A DNA stretch of 36,071 nt from Planctomycetota bacterium (GTDB lineage: Bacteria > Planctomycetota > Phycisphaerae > Sedimentisphaerales > Anaerobacaceae), in the NCBI GenBank assembly GCA_013349615.1, contig DUZJ01000031.1:1-36071 (forward strand). The letters are read 5' to 3'. The position numbers and the translations under genes were made by a program. The notes beneath the pieces were generated by a model. That model was not told the DNA's origin. It saw only the letters and a list, made by a program, of their open reading frames with translations, and did not search any database. Positions 9,302-17,878 of the stretch are shown here, one piece after another (positions within the stretch are counted from its first letter, which is position 1; every line of letters starts with the position of its first letter).

Positions 9302-10516
9302 ATGTCTGCAAACTCTATTGCCAGTAAGGCACTTGAACAGGGAAAAGGAATCGTAAGGCTTGCGCCGAACTGGGTGCCGCGTTCCTTTTGCGTGCCGGGT
9401 CGGCGAATAAAGCTGCATCCGGATGACTATTACAAGCTGGGAGGTGAACGAGGTGGTATTGACGAGCGATGGTTTGCGTCAACCACACCGGCAGACAACG
9501 GGCCGCTGACCTCGCCGAATGAAGGCTTGAGCTTCATTGTCTCTGAGGACAATGGAAATATCGAAAAAGTGCTTCTAAAAGACGCAATCGATGAGCTGAA
9601 AGACGAAATTATTGGTGACAGACTATGGAATGAGCACCAGCGGTGGCCGATGTATTCCAAATTCTTTGACAACAAAGGCGCTTTGCCCCATCATATACAC
9701 CACCGTGACAAACATGCAAAGCTGACCGGCCAGTTGGGAAAACCCGAGGCTTATTATTTCCCCCCGCAGGCAAACAACTACGGAGGCGATTTCCCTTATA
9801 CCTTTTTCGGCCTCCAGCCGGGCACAACCAAAGAGCAGGTCCGTCGGTGTTTGGCTGACTTTGAAAAAGGCGACAACAAAATCACAAATCTCTCTGCGGC
9901 CTATCGGCTTGAAGTCGGTACAGGCTGGGATGTCCCGCCAGGCGTCCTGCACGCACCCGGCAGTCTCTGCACATACGAACCGCAGAAGGCATCGGATGTT
10001 TTCGCTATGTACGAGTCTGTGCCGCATCACCAGGTTGTGCCTAAAGAGCTTCTCTGGAAAGACACACCCGAAGACAAGATGGGAAACGTTGACCATTTGC
10101 TTGAGATAATTGATTGGGACCTGAATGTCGACCCAGACTTTGCAAAGAACCGCTTTATGCGTCGCAAACCGGTCCGGGCGGTAGATGAGATGAGAACCGA
10201 AGGTTACATTGAAAATTGGATATGCTACAAGTCAAAGGCCTTCAGTGCCAAAGAGCTTACGGTTCTACCGGGCAAAACAGTAACTATCAAGGACAGCGCC
10301 GCCTATGGATTCATTATGATGCAGGGTCACGGCACTATGGGGGCCTGGGACATAGAAACTCCCTCGCTCATAAGATACGGCCAGTTGACCCATGACGAGT
10401 ATTTTGTCAGCGAAGCAGCCGCGAAAGCAGGAGTAACCATCACGAATCCTTCAAAGACAGACCCCATCGTCATGCTCAAGCACTTTGGCCCTGACAACCC
10501 GGATTTACAATTATAG
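9302..10516 (+). CDS. Cupin protein resembling class I mannose-6-phosphate isomerase
   Basis: A 404-residue protein with a probable cupin metal site. PHHIHHRDKH gives His at 130, 131, 133 and 134, GKPEAYY gives Glu 149, and PPGVLHAPGS gives His 217. This His-X-His, Glu, His order matches the zinc site of phosphomannose isomerases, but the wider sequence is divergent. The last 100 residues look like a second, degenerate cupin half (LTVLPGKTVTIKDSAAYGFIMMQGHG). ATG 9302 follows AAGGAGG, the strongest ribosome site in the operon. It is the last gene of the run, followed by a clear terminator. A sugar or keto-sugar isomerase role is inferred from fold and context. Confidence 0.75.
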   Translation: MSANSIASKALEQGKGIVRLAPNWVPRSFCVPGRRIKLHPDDYYKLGGERGGIDERWFASTTPADNGPLTSPNEGLSFIVSEDNGNIEKVLLKDAIDELKDEIIGDRLWNEHQRWPMYSKFFDNKGALPHHIHHRDKHAKLTGQLGKPEAYYFPPQANNYGGDFPYTFFGLQPGTTKEQVRRCLADFEKGDNKITNLSAAYRLEVGTGWDVPPGVLHAPGSLCTYEPQKASDVFAMYESVPHHQVVPKELLWKDTPEDKMGNVDHLLEIIDWDLNVDPDFAKNRFMRRKPVRAVDEMRTEGYIENWICYKSKAFSAKELTVLPGKTVTIKDSAAYGFIMMQGHGTMGAWDIETPSLIRYGQLTHDEYFVSEAAAKAGVTITNPSKTDPIVMLKHFGPDNPDLQL

Positions 10517-10525
10517 TAACCGTTT

Positions 10526-10562
10526 GGTTCCGTTCCTGATTCTGTCAGGATGGGACCTTTTG
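10526..10562 (+). terminator. Rho-independent terminator closing the plus-strand sugar operon
   Basis: A two-part stem: GGTTCC (10526-10531) pairs with GGGACC (10552-10557), and TCCTGA (10534-10539) pairs exactly with TCAGGA (10545-10550) around TTCTG. TTTTG follows. It lies between the convergent ends of the cupin gene and the minus-strand isomerase, whose stop codon is only a few bases away. The T run is on the plus side only. Confidence 0.75.
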
Positions 10563-11501
10563 TTATACATCGCAGAGACCGACGGCTTCCCTAAGGCCCT
10601 TTAGTGGGTCGCGGGTCGGAATGAACTCCTGGCCGACATAGCCTGTGTACCCGGTCTTGGCAATCGCTTTCATAATAGGCCTGTAGTTGATTTCCTGCTT
10701 GTCGTCCAGTTCGCCGCGGCCGGGATTGCCCGCCGTATGGTAGTGGCCGATGTAGTCCTTGTACTGCCGGATGCGACTGATGATGTCCCCGTCCATAACC
10801 TGCACGTGGTAGATATCAAACAGCAGCTTCATCCGCGGCGAGCCAACCTGCTTGATTATCTCCATGCAGTAGTCGGTGTGGTCGCCCTGGTAGCCCGGGT
10901 GTCCCTTCATCTCGATGTCCACACGGCTGTTGAGAATCTCCATACAAAGGTTCACTTTCTTCTTTTCCGCATAACCTATAATCTTCTTAAAGCCGTTGAC
11001 ACAGTTCTTGATGCCCACATCGTCGCTAATGTCTTCCCGGAAGCCGGTAAAGGCAATAACGCTGGGAAACTTATACTCGGCGCAGGCATCAATAGTCTCA
11101 CGAGTGTTCGAGATAACCATATCATGGTATTTGGGGTTGTTGAAGCCCTTGACAAACGGAGGGTCGGGCATGCCGCAGGGCGCGATGGCGCATGTCAGGC
11201 CGTACTTCTTGAGAGTTGCGAAGTCTCCAGGACCAACCAGCTCGACGCTCTTACAGCCAAGCTGCCTGGCAATCCGGCAGGCCTTCTCGACATCCCAATA
11301 CTTAGCAAAACACCAATGCACAATGGACTGGTTGATACGACCTTTAGTAACGGCTTTTCCCTTAGACTTGCTGACCGCAGCGCAAGACGGAAGCGCTAAA
11401 GCCGCGGCCCCGGCAGCGCCTACACCTGCCGCCATCCGCAGCATACCGCGTCGGCTGATACGTTCGCATCCCGGGTTGTTTAATTGACTTTCTTTCTTCA
11501 T
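10563..11501 (-). CDS. Tat-exported hydroxypyruvate isomerase-like TIM-barrel protein
   Basis: A 312-residue TIM-barrel protein with a twin-arginine leader (SRRGMLRMAAGVGAAGAAA, followed by PSCA, which may also make it a lipoprotein). The barrel keeps the hydroxypyruvate isomerase pattern: CMEILNSR (Glu), LLFDIYHVQVMDGD (Asp, His), HYHTAGNPGRGE (His and Arg) and GYVGQEFIP (Glu). I chose ATG 11501 because AAGGA lies seven bases upstream. ATG 11507 is too close to that site, and the longer frame to 11564 would bury the Tat signal. It is the last gene of a minus-strand run with an aldo/keto-reductase-like protein and a tetraheme cytochrome. Export of a Hyi-type fold suggests it acts on a non-phosphorylated sugar in the periplasm; this is inference. 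Confidence 0.87.
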   Translation of the reverse strand: MKKESQLNNPGCERISRRGMLRMAAGVGAAGAAALALPSCAAVSKSKGKAVTKGRINQSIVHWCFAKYWDVEKACRIARQLGCKSVELVGPGDFATLKKYGLTCAIAPCGMPDPPFVKGFNNPKYHDMVISNTRETIDACAEYKFPSVIAFTGFREDISDDVGIKNCVNGFKKIIGYAEKKKVNLCMEILNSRVDIEMKGHPGYQGDHTDYCMEIIKQVGSPRMKLLFDIYHVQVMDGDIISRIRQYKDYIGHYHTAGNPGRGELDDKQEINYRPIMKAIAKTGYTGYVGQEFIPTRDPLKGLREAVGLCDV

Positions 11502-11685
11502 ATCCATTTCCTTTCTGTTAAGTACTATTCGGTAAGGATTCCGGTTCCTCTCAAATACAATCACGAGACCAAAGACGCAAATTCAATGAGTATCCGGCGC
11601 CTCCCACCCCGCTAATTTCCCCTTTGGTTCTGCCATCGTCCCATCCTGCGGCACTTCCTTACCCAAAGCCCGGTAGGAATCCGGT

Positions 11686-12285
11686 CTATTCACTTTCAAT
11701 CAGCTCGCCGGTCGCCTTGTTCCACCGCACGATGCGGACCTTCATACGATGCTTCGTGCCGTGGCAGTCTGTGCAATATTGCTTTGCCTCGGCAGCTCCG
11801 GAGGCTGAAGGTTCACAAACTTCGTCGAAGATAGTCTCGGCCCCGGCCAGCAAGGGCTCGTGGTCTTCTGTTTCCTGGAGCTCGTGTCTTGGGTGACACA
11901 TCATGCAAGTCGGATTGATTTTCGACTTGGGATACATAATTTCCGGCGGCGTGATGTTATCTTCGTCGCTGCGGTGCCTTTCCGACTCTCCGTGGCACCT
12001 CTCGCAGCCAATACCCGCTAATTCATGGTCTAAAGCAAGCTCTTCTTCGTCAAAATCCAGGTGACACGCCTTGCAAAAAGGATTAGCGACAAAGGATTCG
12101 TAGCTCGTCTGCGTCTTAACTTCAGTATCCTCGGTCAGTTTCTCAACCGCAGCCTCTTCAGCCTCGCTTTTGGTCATTGACTTTTCAATCCCTTTCTTAC
12201 ACGAGCAGTTTGCTGCAAAAAGCAACAGCAAACCGCTCATCACAAGCCCGCATGTCGTCACGGACTTTCGTTTCACCAACTTCAT
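11686..12285 (-). CDS. Tetraheme c-type cytochrome, probable lipoprotein
   Basis: A 199-residue exported protein with four CXXCH heme-attachment motifs: CKACH (71-75), CERCH (94-98), CMMCH (127-131) and CTDCH (171-175). Further His residues could be distal ligands (H87, H104, H134, H142). The N-terminus is basic, then hydrophobic (LLLLFAANCSC), with Cys 27 or 29 as a possible lipidated residue; the lipobox is imperfect because Asn precedes Cys 27. A very acidic stretch (residues 41-55) links anchor and heme domain. It sits between two Tat-exported enzyme genes on the same strand, 65 bases after the aldo/keto-reductase-like gene. A role as electron carrier for periplasmic sugar oxidation or a respiratory link is inferred from position. 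I do not recognise a named family. Confidence 0.88.
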   Translation of the reverse strand: MKLVKRKSVTTCGLVMSGLLLLFAANCSCKKGIEKSMTKSEAEEAAVEKLTEDTEVKTQTSYESFVANPFCKACHLDFDEEELALDHELAGIGCERCHGESERHRSDEDNITPPEIMYPKSKINPTCMMCHPRHELQETEDHEPLLAGAETIFDEVCEPSASGAAEAKQYCTDCHGTKHRMKVRIVRWNKATGELIESE

Positions 12286-12350
12286 AGTCCAACGTCCTTG
12301 TGTCTTGGTTGCCTTATCTAAGCTTTACATGGATTCAGCATGCTCGCCTG

Positions 12351-13466
12351 CTACACGTATTCCCAGTCTTTCAGCCACTGATAGTGTGTCGGCAGCTTCG
12401 CCCACGCCTCGTCCATAGCCTCTTGAAGCTCCTTGGCCTCGGCTACGTCCAGCTCTCGACGCACCTTGACGGCCTTTGCCATGTTGTCCACCTGGTGGGG
12501 GTTGATCATACCCGGAATAGGCGCCGTGACAGCATCCGTCGCCAGGATATAGCGAATGGCCAAACGCGCCAGCCGGTCGTCTTCTTCTGCATGCGGATTA
12601 CCAGGCGAACTATCGCCCTTAAACAGTGAATTACTGGAGAACGGCTTGATACCGAAAATGCCCGCGCCGTACTGCTTCGCCGCATCGAACAGACTGTCCT
12701 TGGGCCGGACTTTGCTCTTAGCGGTATAGGGTGTCACGGCCACTTCAACAATGTCGGGGTAAGTCTCTATCATCCATTTGATATGCGGACGGTCGTGCGA
12801 GGACAATCCCGTGAAGCGCACCTTACCCTGCTTCTTCGCCTTCTCAAGCGCCTTCATCATCTCGTCCACCTCGTCTTTGGTGTGACGACCGCTCTGCTCG
12901 TGCATCGTAGGCCGCCACAGGTCAACGTAGTCCAGCTTCGCTATCCTCATACCCTTGTCCAGGGTCTGCAGCAGCGCAGGGGCCGTCCGGAACCTGGGGT
13001 TCCGCATCTCCTCCTGGTACCACGAAAAGCCTAGGTACATCGCATCACGTCTGCCTCTAAGCGCCTCTGCATAGGCCTGAACCTCTTCTCTCGTGCACGC
13101 ATCGATATAGTTAATCCCCAATTCGATGCATCGGGTAACAGTGTCGCGACGGTTCTTTTTGAAGCCATCACTGTTCAAATCAGCGCTCAGCCAGCCCCCG
13201 CCTTTGAACACGCCCGGCACCATTTTATCGATGCGCTTCCAATGACCGCCAAAACACACGGCCGAAACCCAAAGCCCGGTTTTCCCGAGCGGTCGATACT
13301 CCATATCAGGGTTGTAGCTCCGCGTCTTCCTTACCGCCTTCTGAGCAGCCTCACTTGACATTGCACCAAGACCTACAGAAAGACCCGCTGCTGCGACCGC
13401 ACCATCGCGCATAAACTCCCGACGGGTCAGACCATTTGTTTTACCTGCTTGTTGTTTGTGTTCCAT
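12351..13466 (-). CDS. Tat-exported aldo/keto reductase-like protein
   Basis: A 371-residue protein with a twin-arginine leader (LTRREFMRDGAVAAAGLSVG) and an aldo/keto reductase barrel (MEYRPLGKTGLWVSAVCFGGHW at the start of strand 1; FTGLSSHDRPHIKWMIETYP; IPGMINPHQVDNMAKAV). ATG 13466 has AAGGAG seven bases upstream. The catalytic tetrad looks altered. Asp is kept in NYIDACTREE, but the YG motif is absent, the usual Lys strand reads MYLGFSW, and the usual His strand reads VDLWRPTM. It may use different chemistry or no NADPH, which would suit the cofactor-poor periplasm. It lies 47 bases after a TIM-barrel gene and upstream of the tetraheme cytochrome, as if one transcript. Confidence 0.87.
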   Translation of the reverse strand: MEHKQQAGKTNGLTRREFMRDGAVAAAGLSVGLGAMSSEAAQKAVRKTRSYNPDMEYRPLGKTGLWVSAVCFGGHWKRIDKMVPGVFKGGGWLSADLNSDGFKKNRRDTVTRCIELGINYIDACTREEVQAYAEALRGRRDAMYLGFSWYQEEMRNPRFRTAPALLQTLDKGMRIAKLDYVDLWRPTMHEQSGRHTKDEVDEMMKALEKAKKQGKVRFTGLSSHDRPHIKWMIETYPDIVEVAVTPYTAKSKVRPKDSLFDAAKQYGAGIFGIKPFSSNSLFKGDSSPGNPHAEEDDRLARLAIRYILATDAVTAPIPGMINPHQVDNMAKAVKVRRELDVAEAKELQEAMDEAWAKLPTHYQWLKDWEYV

Positions 13467-13513
13467 ACTTTACTCCTTAAAACCATTGCTTGATTATAGT
13501 TTTCATTACAAGA

Positions 13514-14446
13514 TTATTCTTCACGTTTAACGTTCACCTTCTCATAGCACGCTTTCAGATAATCACGCGATTTGGCCAGATTCGCCGACATTACGTCCGC
13601 TTCCGGATGCCCGTGCATGAATGGATTGACATATCCGCGGTATCGAATCTTTGCCAAAGCCTCGAGCCAGGGCGTCATATCCGTTGGGCCGATTCCCGGA
13701 AGCTGCTTTAAGGCCCCATAGTGCTGCCAGGCGTAGAAGAAGAAAAGCTGCTTGCCGCAGATGTGGATTGCCTCCGGCACAGAAGCCTTAAGCGTCTGGA
13801 TGTGATACGGCGCCAGCGCAATGCCTAATCTCCGCGAAGTATTGATGTCGACGAACGCCTTGAGCGAATCCAGCGAGGTAAGCAGTGCATTGCCGTGGTT
13901 TTCAATCGCCAGGTATGAGTTATATTTCTCCGCCAGTTCGACCAGCGGCTTGAGACCTTCGATAAACTGCCTCATCCGGGCGGTCAGATCTTCCGGCTTA
14001 CACGGACCTGCACTGCCCTGAATCGCCACGCCGCCGCCGGCCTTGCCTAATAGCTCCGCATAACGGGCGTAACCGCCCCGATACACTGAAAACGCAAACA
14101 GTTTCAGCTTGTGCTTCGCTAATAGCTTTTTCAGGCCGTCTGCACCCAAACGTTTAGCCACGTCGTCGAGATGTGGACAGCCATCGTGCGCCGACCAGAT
14201 ATCAATCGCCTCGAAACCTAACTTCGCTATCCGCTCACAAGCCTGCTCGATGGGAAGCTGCATGAAATGTATAGACGACGTTGACAGTTTCATCCGCCAT
14301 TTTTTCCTGGCGGCCTTCCGTGCCCACGCCGGCAGAACCGGTGCCGCGAGCCCGGCCGTCGCCCCCGCACCTATAACCTTTAGGAAACTCCGGCGATTCA
14401 GATGGATGTCTGTTTCTCCATTAATAGCGGATATATCATTCTTCAT
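13514..14446 (-). CDS. Tat-exported sugar isomerase/epimerase-like TIM-barrel protein
   Basis: A 310-residue protein with a twin-arginine-like leader (LNRRSFLKVIGAGATAGLAAP) and a xylose-isomerase-like barrel: LGFEAIDIWSAHDGCPHLDD, YLAIENHGNALLTSLDSL and YVNPFMHGHPEADVMSANLAKSRDYL. The first metal-ligand Glu is kept (IENHG). The strand that usually ends in Asp-x-x-His reads GIALAPYH, and the last strand reads NPFMHGHPE, so part of the canonical metal site is missing or shifted. It is the first gene of a minus-strand cluster and has its own promoter-like element at 14488-14515. Function is unassigned beyond an exported TIM barrel, probably acting on a sugar. Confidence 0.85.
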   Translation of the reverse strand: MKNDISAINGETDIHLNRRSFLKVIGAGATAGLAAPVLPAWARKAARKKWRMKLSTSSIHFMQLPIEQACERIAKLGFEAIDIWSAHDGCPHLDDVAKRLGADGLKKLLAKHKLKLFAFSVYRGGYARYAELLGKAGGGVAIQGSAGPCKPEDLTARMRQFIEGLKPLVELAEKYNSYLAIENHGNALLTSLDSLKAFVDINTSRRLGIALAPYHIQTLKASVPEAIHICGKQLFFFYAWQHYGALKQLPGIGPTDMTPWLEALAKIRYRGYVNPFMHGHPEADVMSANLAKSRDYLKACYEKVNVKREE

Positions 14447-14487
14447 ATACCATCACCCGTCTCTTAACTATTGATTACGAAAAATCT

Positions 14488-14515
14488 ATTATGCATATTG
14501 TTTTTGTACTGTCAA
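14488..14515 (-). promoter_or_regulatory. Sigma70-like promoter for the exported redox/isomerase cluster
   Basis: On the minus strand a perfect TTGACA (14515-14510) is followed after 16 bases by CATAAT (14493-14488), 5 of 6 matches to the -10 box, about 40 bases before the start codon at 14446. The -35 box is framed by GTAC on both sides (GTAC, six bases, GTAC), which could be part of an operator. Confidence 0.6.
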
Positions 14516-14576
14516 GTACTTTTTAAAAAACGTTTGAGTCCCAAAAGCGCTGTCAAAGCCATCTTGAACTGCGAAA

Positions 14577-16187
14577 CTAAAGTCTAAAATAGGCTACAAG
14601 ATTGGGGTCATCTTCAAAGAGATATTCTTTTCTCTCCCACATACTTTTATCGTAATGTTGTTCAGGCCATTCCGTCTTGGCGATGCGAAGGAATACTAAT
14701 CCGACAGAAGAGCTTGATGTTCTGTCGATTACTATGGCTGAAGGCGGCCTCTCTGCCAACATCTCCTTGAATTTGTCTGCATCTAACGTATTCGTGGCCT
14801 CACGCTTGGGGGCCGACATCTGGCAGGCAATATTGCATCCCATCCATCCCGCCGATAGTTCCGGATAAATATCGCAGCCGCCTTCAAGGGCATATAGAGG
14901 CGTCATTGTTACCACTAACTTCGGCTCCTTGGTTTTTTCAGCTACATCCATAGATATCTGATGCACCTTCACAGGAACCCACGTTTGCGGCCTGAATACC
15001 CTTGATATCCTCAGCAGCATAAATGATTGGTAAGCGACTTGTGAAAATGTGCAGCCAATTACCACAATCAACGCTATTCTAAAAAGCTTATGGTCGCTGC
15101 CATTCCTCCCGGGCCTTCTCAAATACAGCAGTGGATACGCCAGGCTGATTATGACAAAAGGCACCAGGATGGCAAAGCTTTTGTACAGCACCAACGGAGG
15201 GCACAGGCTGATTATCAGAAACGTCAGCGGTATGAGGATTGCCAGTACGCAGCTTTGCAGGTTCGATATATTTAACTTGCGCCGATACGGTACAATCAGC
15301 ACAACAAGGCAAATCGCAATCAGAAAAGGGGTAATCGCCCTCGGAACCGTAAAGCACAGAATCGCTTTCCAAAATTTCGTGTCCAGCGTTCCTGCCGTCA
15401 TTATATGGAACTTGAGCATCAATCGCCTTTTGAGCGAAAGCATCTCGAAAACGTTTATAGAAAAAGCCCGTGGTGCCTGGACCGCTGTCCAAATCGGCAA
15501 CCCCAAAATCACCACCGAAGCAGCCAAAAACGCAAGTGCGCTCTTGAACCTTTCTTTGCCCGCCTCTGCCGGCTTGAACAGTAGCAGTACGAAGAAAAGT
15601 AGTTGAATAAAAACAGCGCTCAAACGCAGGCAGCTTGCCAATGTCAGCAGAGCGCCCATCGCCCCGATTCGCAAATATTTATATCTTTGCTTGGAATCAA
15701 TAGATATAAACAGCCAGAACGACATCGCAACGCACAGCATCACGAAATCCCGGCCCAAAGCCAGTCCATTGAAATTATCAGTATACCAATTGAACACGTA
15801 TAGTACAGCCATAGCCATACCTAAGAGCCAGCCCGTAACAGGAAAAGACCAGAACACGCGCGTGAATATCCCCATAATACATACGACTACGAGGATGTCG
15901 CAGACTACCGTCAGCATCCTTGCCGTCAAAAGATAATGCGTCGTATTGAACACCTTAAATATTGCGGCACAAAAAAACGGATGATACGGCATTTGAGTTG
16001 TGTGGGCAAAATCCTTGTAAATCATTTTGCCCTTAGTCAGCAGAACTCCGGCGGCACATGAAGCTTGCTCAGCATCCGCAAGAGGTTTGTTCATACTGCC
16101 TGCAAAGATTACAAGCGAAAGGACAATTAACACCGGCACGGCTAAGAGCTTAACTATTCTTAAATAATTCTGACTATCCAACTTCAT
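14577..16187 (-). CDS. GT-C-like polytopic membrane protein (ArnT/PMT-like), copy 1
   Basis: A 536-residue protein with about ten hydrophobic segments and a C-terminal soluble part, built like GT-C glycosyltransferases that use lipid-linked sugars (dolichyl-phosphate-mannose transferase or ArnT type). After the first membrane segment the loop reads NKPLADAEQ, residues 33-41, where family members have an acidic catalytic pair. A KGKMIYKDFAHTTQMPYHP loop follows, as in GT-C first periplasmic loops. It is clearly paralogous to the protein at 18606-20141 (shared patterns KPL..EQ, GKMIYxDF, PYHP, EPKxxxTxxPLxALEGGCxIY). Lipid or surface-polymer glycosylation is a family expectation only. The start ATG 16187 has a weak ribosome site. 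Confidence 0.8.
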   Translation of the reverse strand: MKLDSQNYLRIVKLLAVPVLIVLSLVIFAGSMNKPLADAEQASCAAGVLLTKGKMIYKDFAHTTQMPYHPFFCAAIFKVFNTTHYLLTARMLTVVCDILVVVCIMGIFTRVFWSFPVTGWLLGMAMAVLYVFNWYTDNFNGLALGRDFVMLCVAMSFWLFISIDSKQRYKYLRIGAMGALLTLASCLRLSAVFIQLLFFVLLLFKPAEAGKERFKSALAFLAASVVILGLPIWTAVQAPRAFSINVFEMLSLKRRLMLKFHIMTAGTLDTKFWKAILCFTVPRAITPFLIAICLVVLIVPYRRKLNISNLQSCVLAILIPLTFLIISLCPPLVLYKSFAILVPFVIISLAYPLLYLRRPGRNGSDHKLFRIALIVVIGCTFSQVAYQSFMLLRISRVFRPQTWVPVKVHQISMDVAEKTKEPKLVVTMTPLYALEGGCDIYPELSAGWMGCNIACQMSAPKREATNTLDADKFKEMLAERPPSAIVIDRTSSSSVGLVFLRIAKTEWPEQHYDKSMWERKEYLFEDDPNLVAYFRL

Positions 16188-16403
16188 ACCTATACCCCGA
16201 CATTATTTTGCCATCACCGCCTCTGACTTATACGCCGCAATAATCCTACACACGATATCCAGGTATTTCAAGACAATTAAAACAAAACAGTATGTCTAAA
16301 CGACAAAGCAGCTTATAAAAGACCAGACTACCTTCACAAGTCTTACCATATTTAGCTGTCCTGTGGAAGAATCCTATTGATATTACCCTGACCTTATGAA
16401 ATA

Positions 16404-17828
16404 ATGAATCGCCGTATGAAGGAACGAATAAAAAAATTACTCATCGCGGCTGCATTTAGCATTTTCCTTACTGCCTTTGCGAAGGCGGACCACGCAAAGC
16501 GGATTGACGGCATTATCCGTCAATCTTCTTTGAAAAACGTCCAATTTTCCATTCACATTGTAAAGGCTGATTCAGGCAGGACAGTCTATAGCCACAACGC
16601 AAGAGAGCCGCTTGTGCCGGCCTCGAATATGAAAATAATTGTCACCGCAGCAGCAATCAAATTCTTGGGACCTGATTACAAGTACAAAACAAAAGTTGGG
16701 CTTTGTGGCGATACGCTCATCGTAATAGGAAGTGGTGACCCCTTATTGGGTGACAAAGCTACGGATACAAAATATGGAAGAAAGACCGGCTGGATATTTA
16801 AAGATATTGCAGCAGTGTTAAAACACAATGGCACAAGAACCATCAATGATATTATTGTTGATACCGGCGTATTTAACGACCGGCGAGTCCATCCAAACTG
16901 GCCGAAGAAGGAGTTGAACCGCTGGTACGCCTGTGAAGTGAGCGGCCTGAATTTCAACGGCAATTGCATAGACATCACAGCAAAAAAAAACGGCGGAAGG
17001 GTTACTATACTCATCGAGCCGAAAACAAGTTTCGTAAAACTTATCAATAAGGTCACACCAATATCAAAAGGCATAGGAGCCGTTGGTTCTTACCGCAATA
17101 GTCGGCCTAATGAGATTGTCGTTCAGGGCAAATGTAAAAGCAGGATTGGCCCGTTTGCCGTTGCGATTGAAAGACCCGCCGCCTTTTTCGGATTCCTGCT
17201 GGCAGAGAATTTAGCTAAGGCGGGAATAAGTGCGAAAGGCCAATTCATCGAAAAAAAAGTAGTTGATGATTGCAATGTTACCGTGTTGGCCGAATACAGC
17301 ACTCCCATAGCTGATTGCCTCGCACGTTGTAACAAAGACAGCTTCGGATTAGCGGCAGAAGCGCTTTTTAAAACCATTGCCGCCAACGCCAGCCTGACAA
17401 ACAGGGATGGCAGTTGGGCGGCAGGGCGGCAGATTATCTCTCGTTACTTGACCGGCCTTGGAGTCGACAGAAGTCAATTTTATATCGACGATGGCAGCGG
17501 ATTGAGCAGACAGAACGAGCTTAGCGCTTATGTCATAACGAAAGTCTTATCGGACGTATACAAAGGCAGGAATTGGCAACTATATAAGGCTTCGCTTGCG
17601 GTAGGGGGGGGCGATGGCACAATCAGCAGATATTTCAAGGAGCAAAAATACAAGGGCAAAGTCTTCGGCAAGACCGGATACATGGAGGGTGTCAGGTCCT
17701 TCTCAGGCGCATGCACCACCGCCGCCGGCGATTACATTTTTTCCATCCTTGCCAACAAAACCAACGGCAAAACCCGCGCAGCATTCCACGACATCGCAAA
17801 AGCAATTATAGATACGGAATATCGGTAA
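16404..17828 (+). CDS. dacB: D-alanyl-D-alanine carboxypeptidase/endopeptidase, PBP4 type (S13)
   Basis: A 474-residue exported peptidoglycan hydrolase of the S13 family. Residues about 5-28 form a signal peptide (MKERIKKLLIAAAFSIFLTA). The catalytic SxxK is SNMK at 74-77 (VPASNMKIIV), and the KTG triad is at 423-425 (FGKTGYMEG). DDGSGLSRQNE near 365 is typical of the family. The SxN position appears as SFG at 313-315 in NKDSFGLAAEALF, lacking the usual Asn. It would cut D-Ala-D-Ala or cross-links in the periplasm, which implies a peptidoglycan wall. It lies on the plus strand between two minus-strand GT-C genes and is followed 50 bases on by the TrmO-like gene. Starts ATG 16404 and ATG 16416 are both possible. 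Confidence 0.92.
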   Translation: MNRRMKERIKKLLIAAAFSIFLTAFAKADHAKRIDGIIRQSSLKNVQFSIHIVKADSGRTVYSHNAREPLVPASNMKIIVTAAAIKFLGPDYKYKTKVGLCGDTLIVIGSGDPLLGDKATDTKYGRKTGWIFKDIAAVLKHNGTRTINDIIVDTGVFNDRRVHPNWPKKELNRWYACEVSGLNFNGNCIDITAKKNGGRVTILIEPKTSFVKLINKVTPISKGIGAVGSYRNSRPNEIVVQGKCKSRIGPFAVAIERPAAFFGFLLAENLAKAGISAKGQFIEKKVVDDCNVTVLAEYSTPIADCLARCNKDSFGLAAEALFKTIAANASLTNRDGSWAAGRQIISRYLTGLGVDRSQFYIDDGSGLSRQNELSAYVITKVLSDVYKGRNWQLYKASLAVGGGDGTISRYFKEQKYKGKVFGKTGYMEGVRSFSGACTTAAGDYIFSILANKTNGKTRAAFHDIAKAIIDTEYR

Positions 17829-17878
17829 ATACCCTTCTAACGGGCGGAGTTGTTAATTGGAATTTGAAGGAGTCTATT

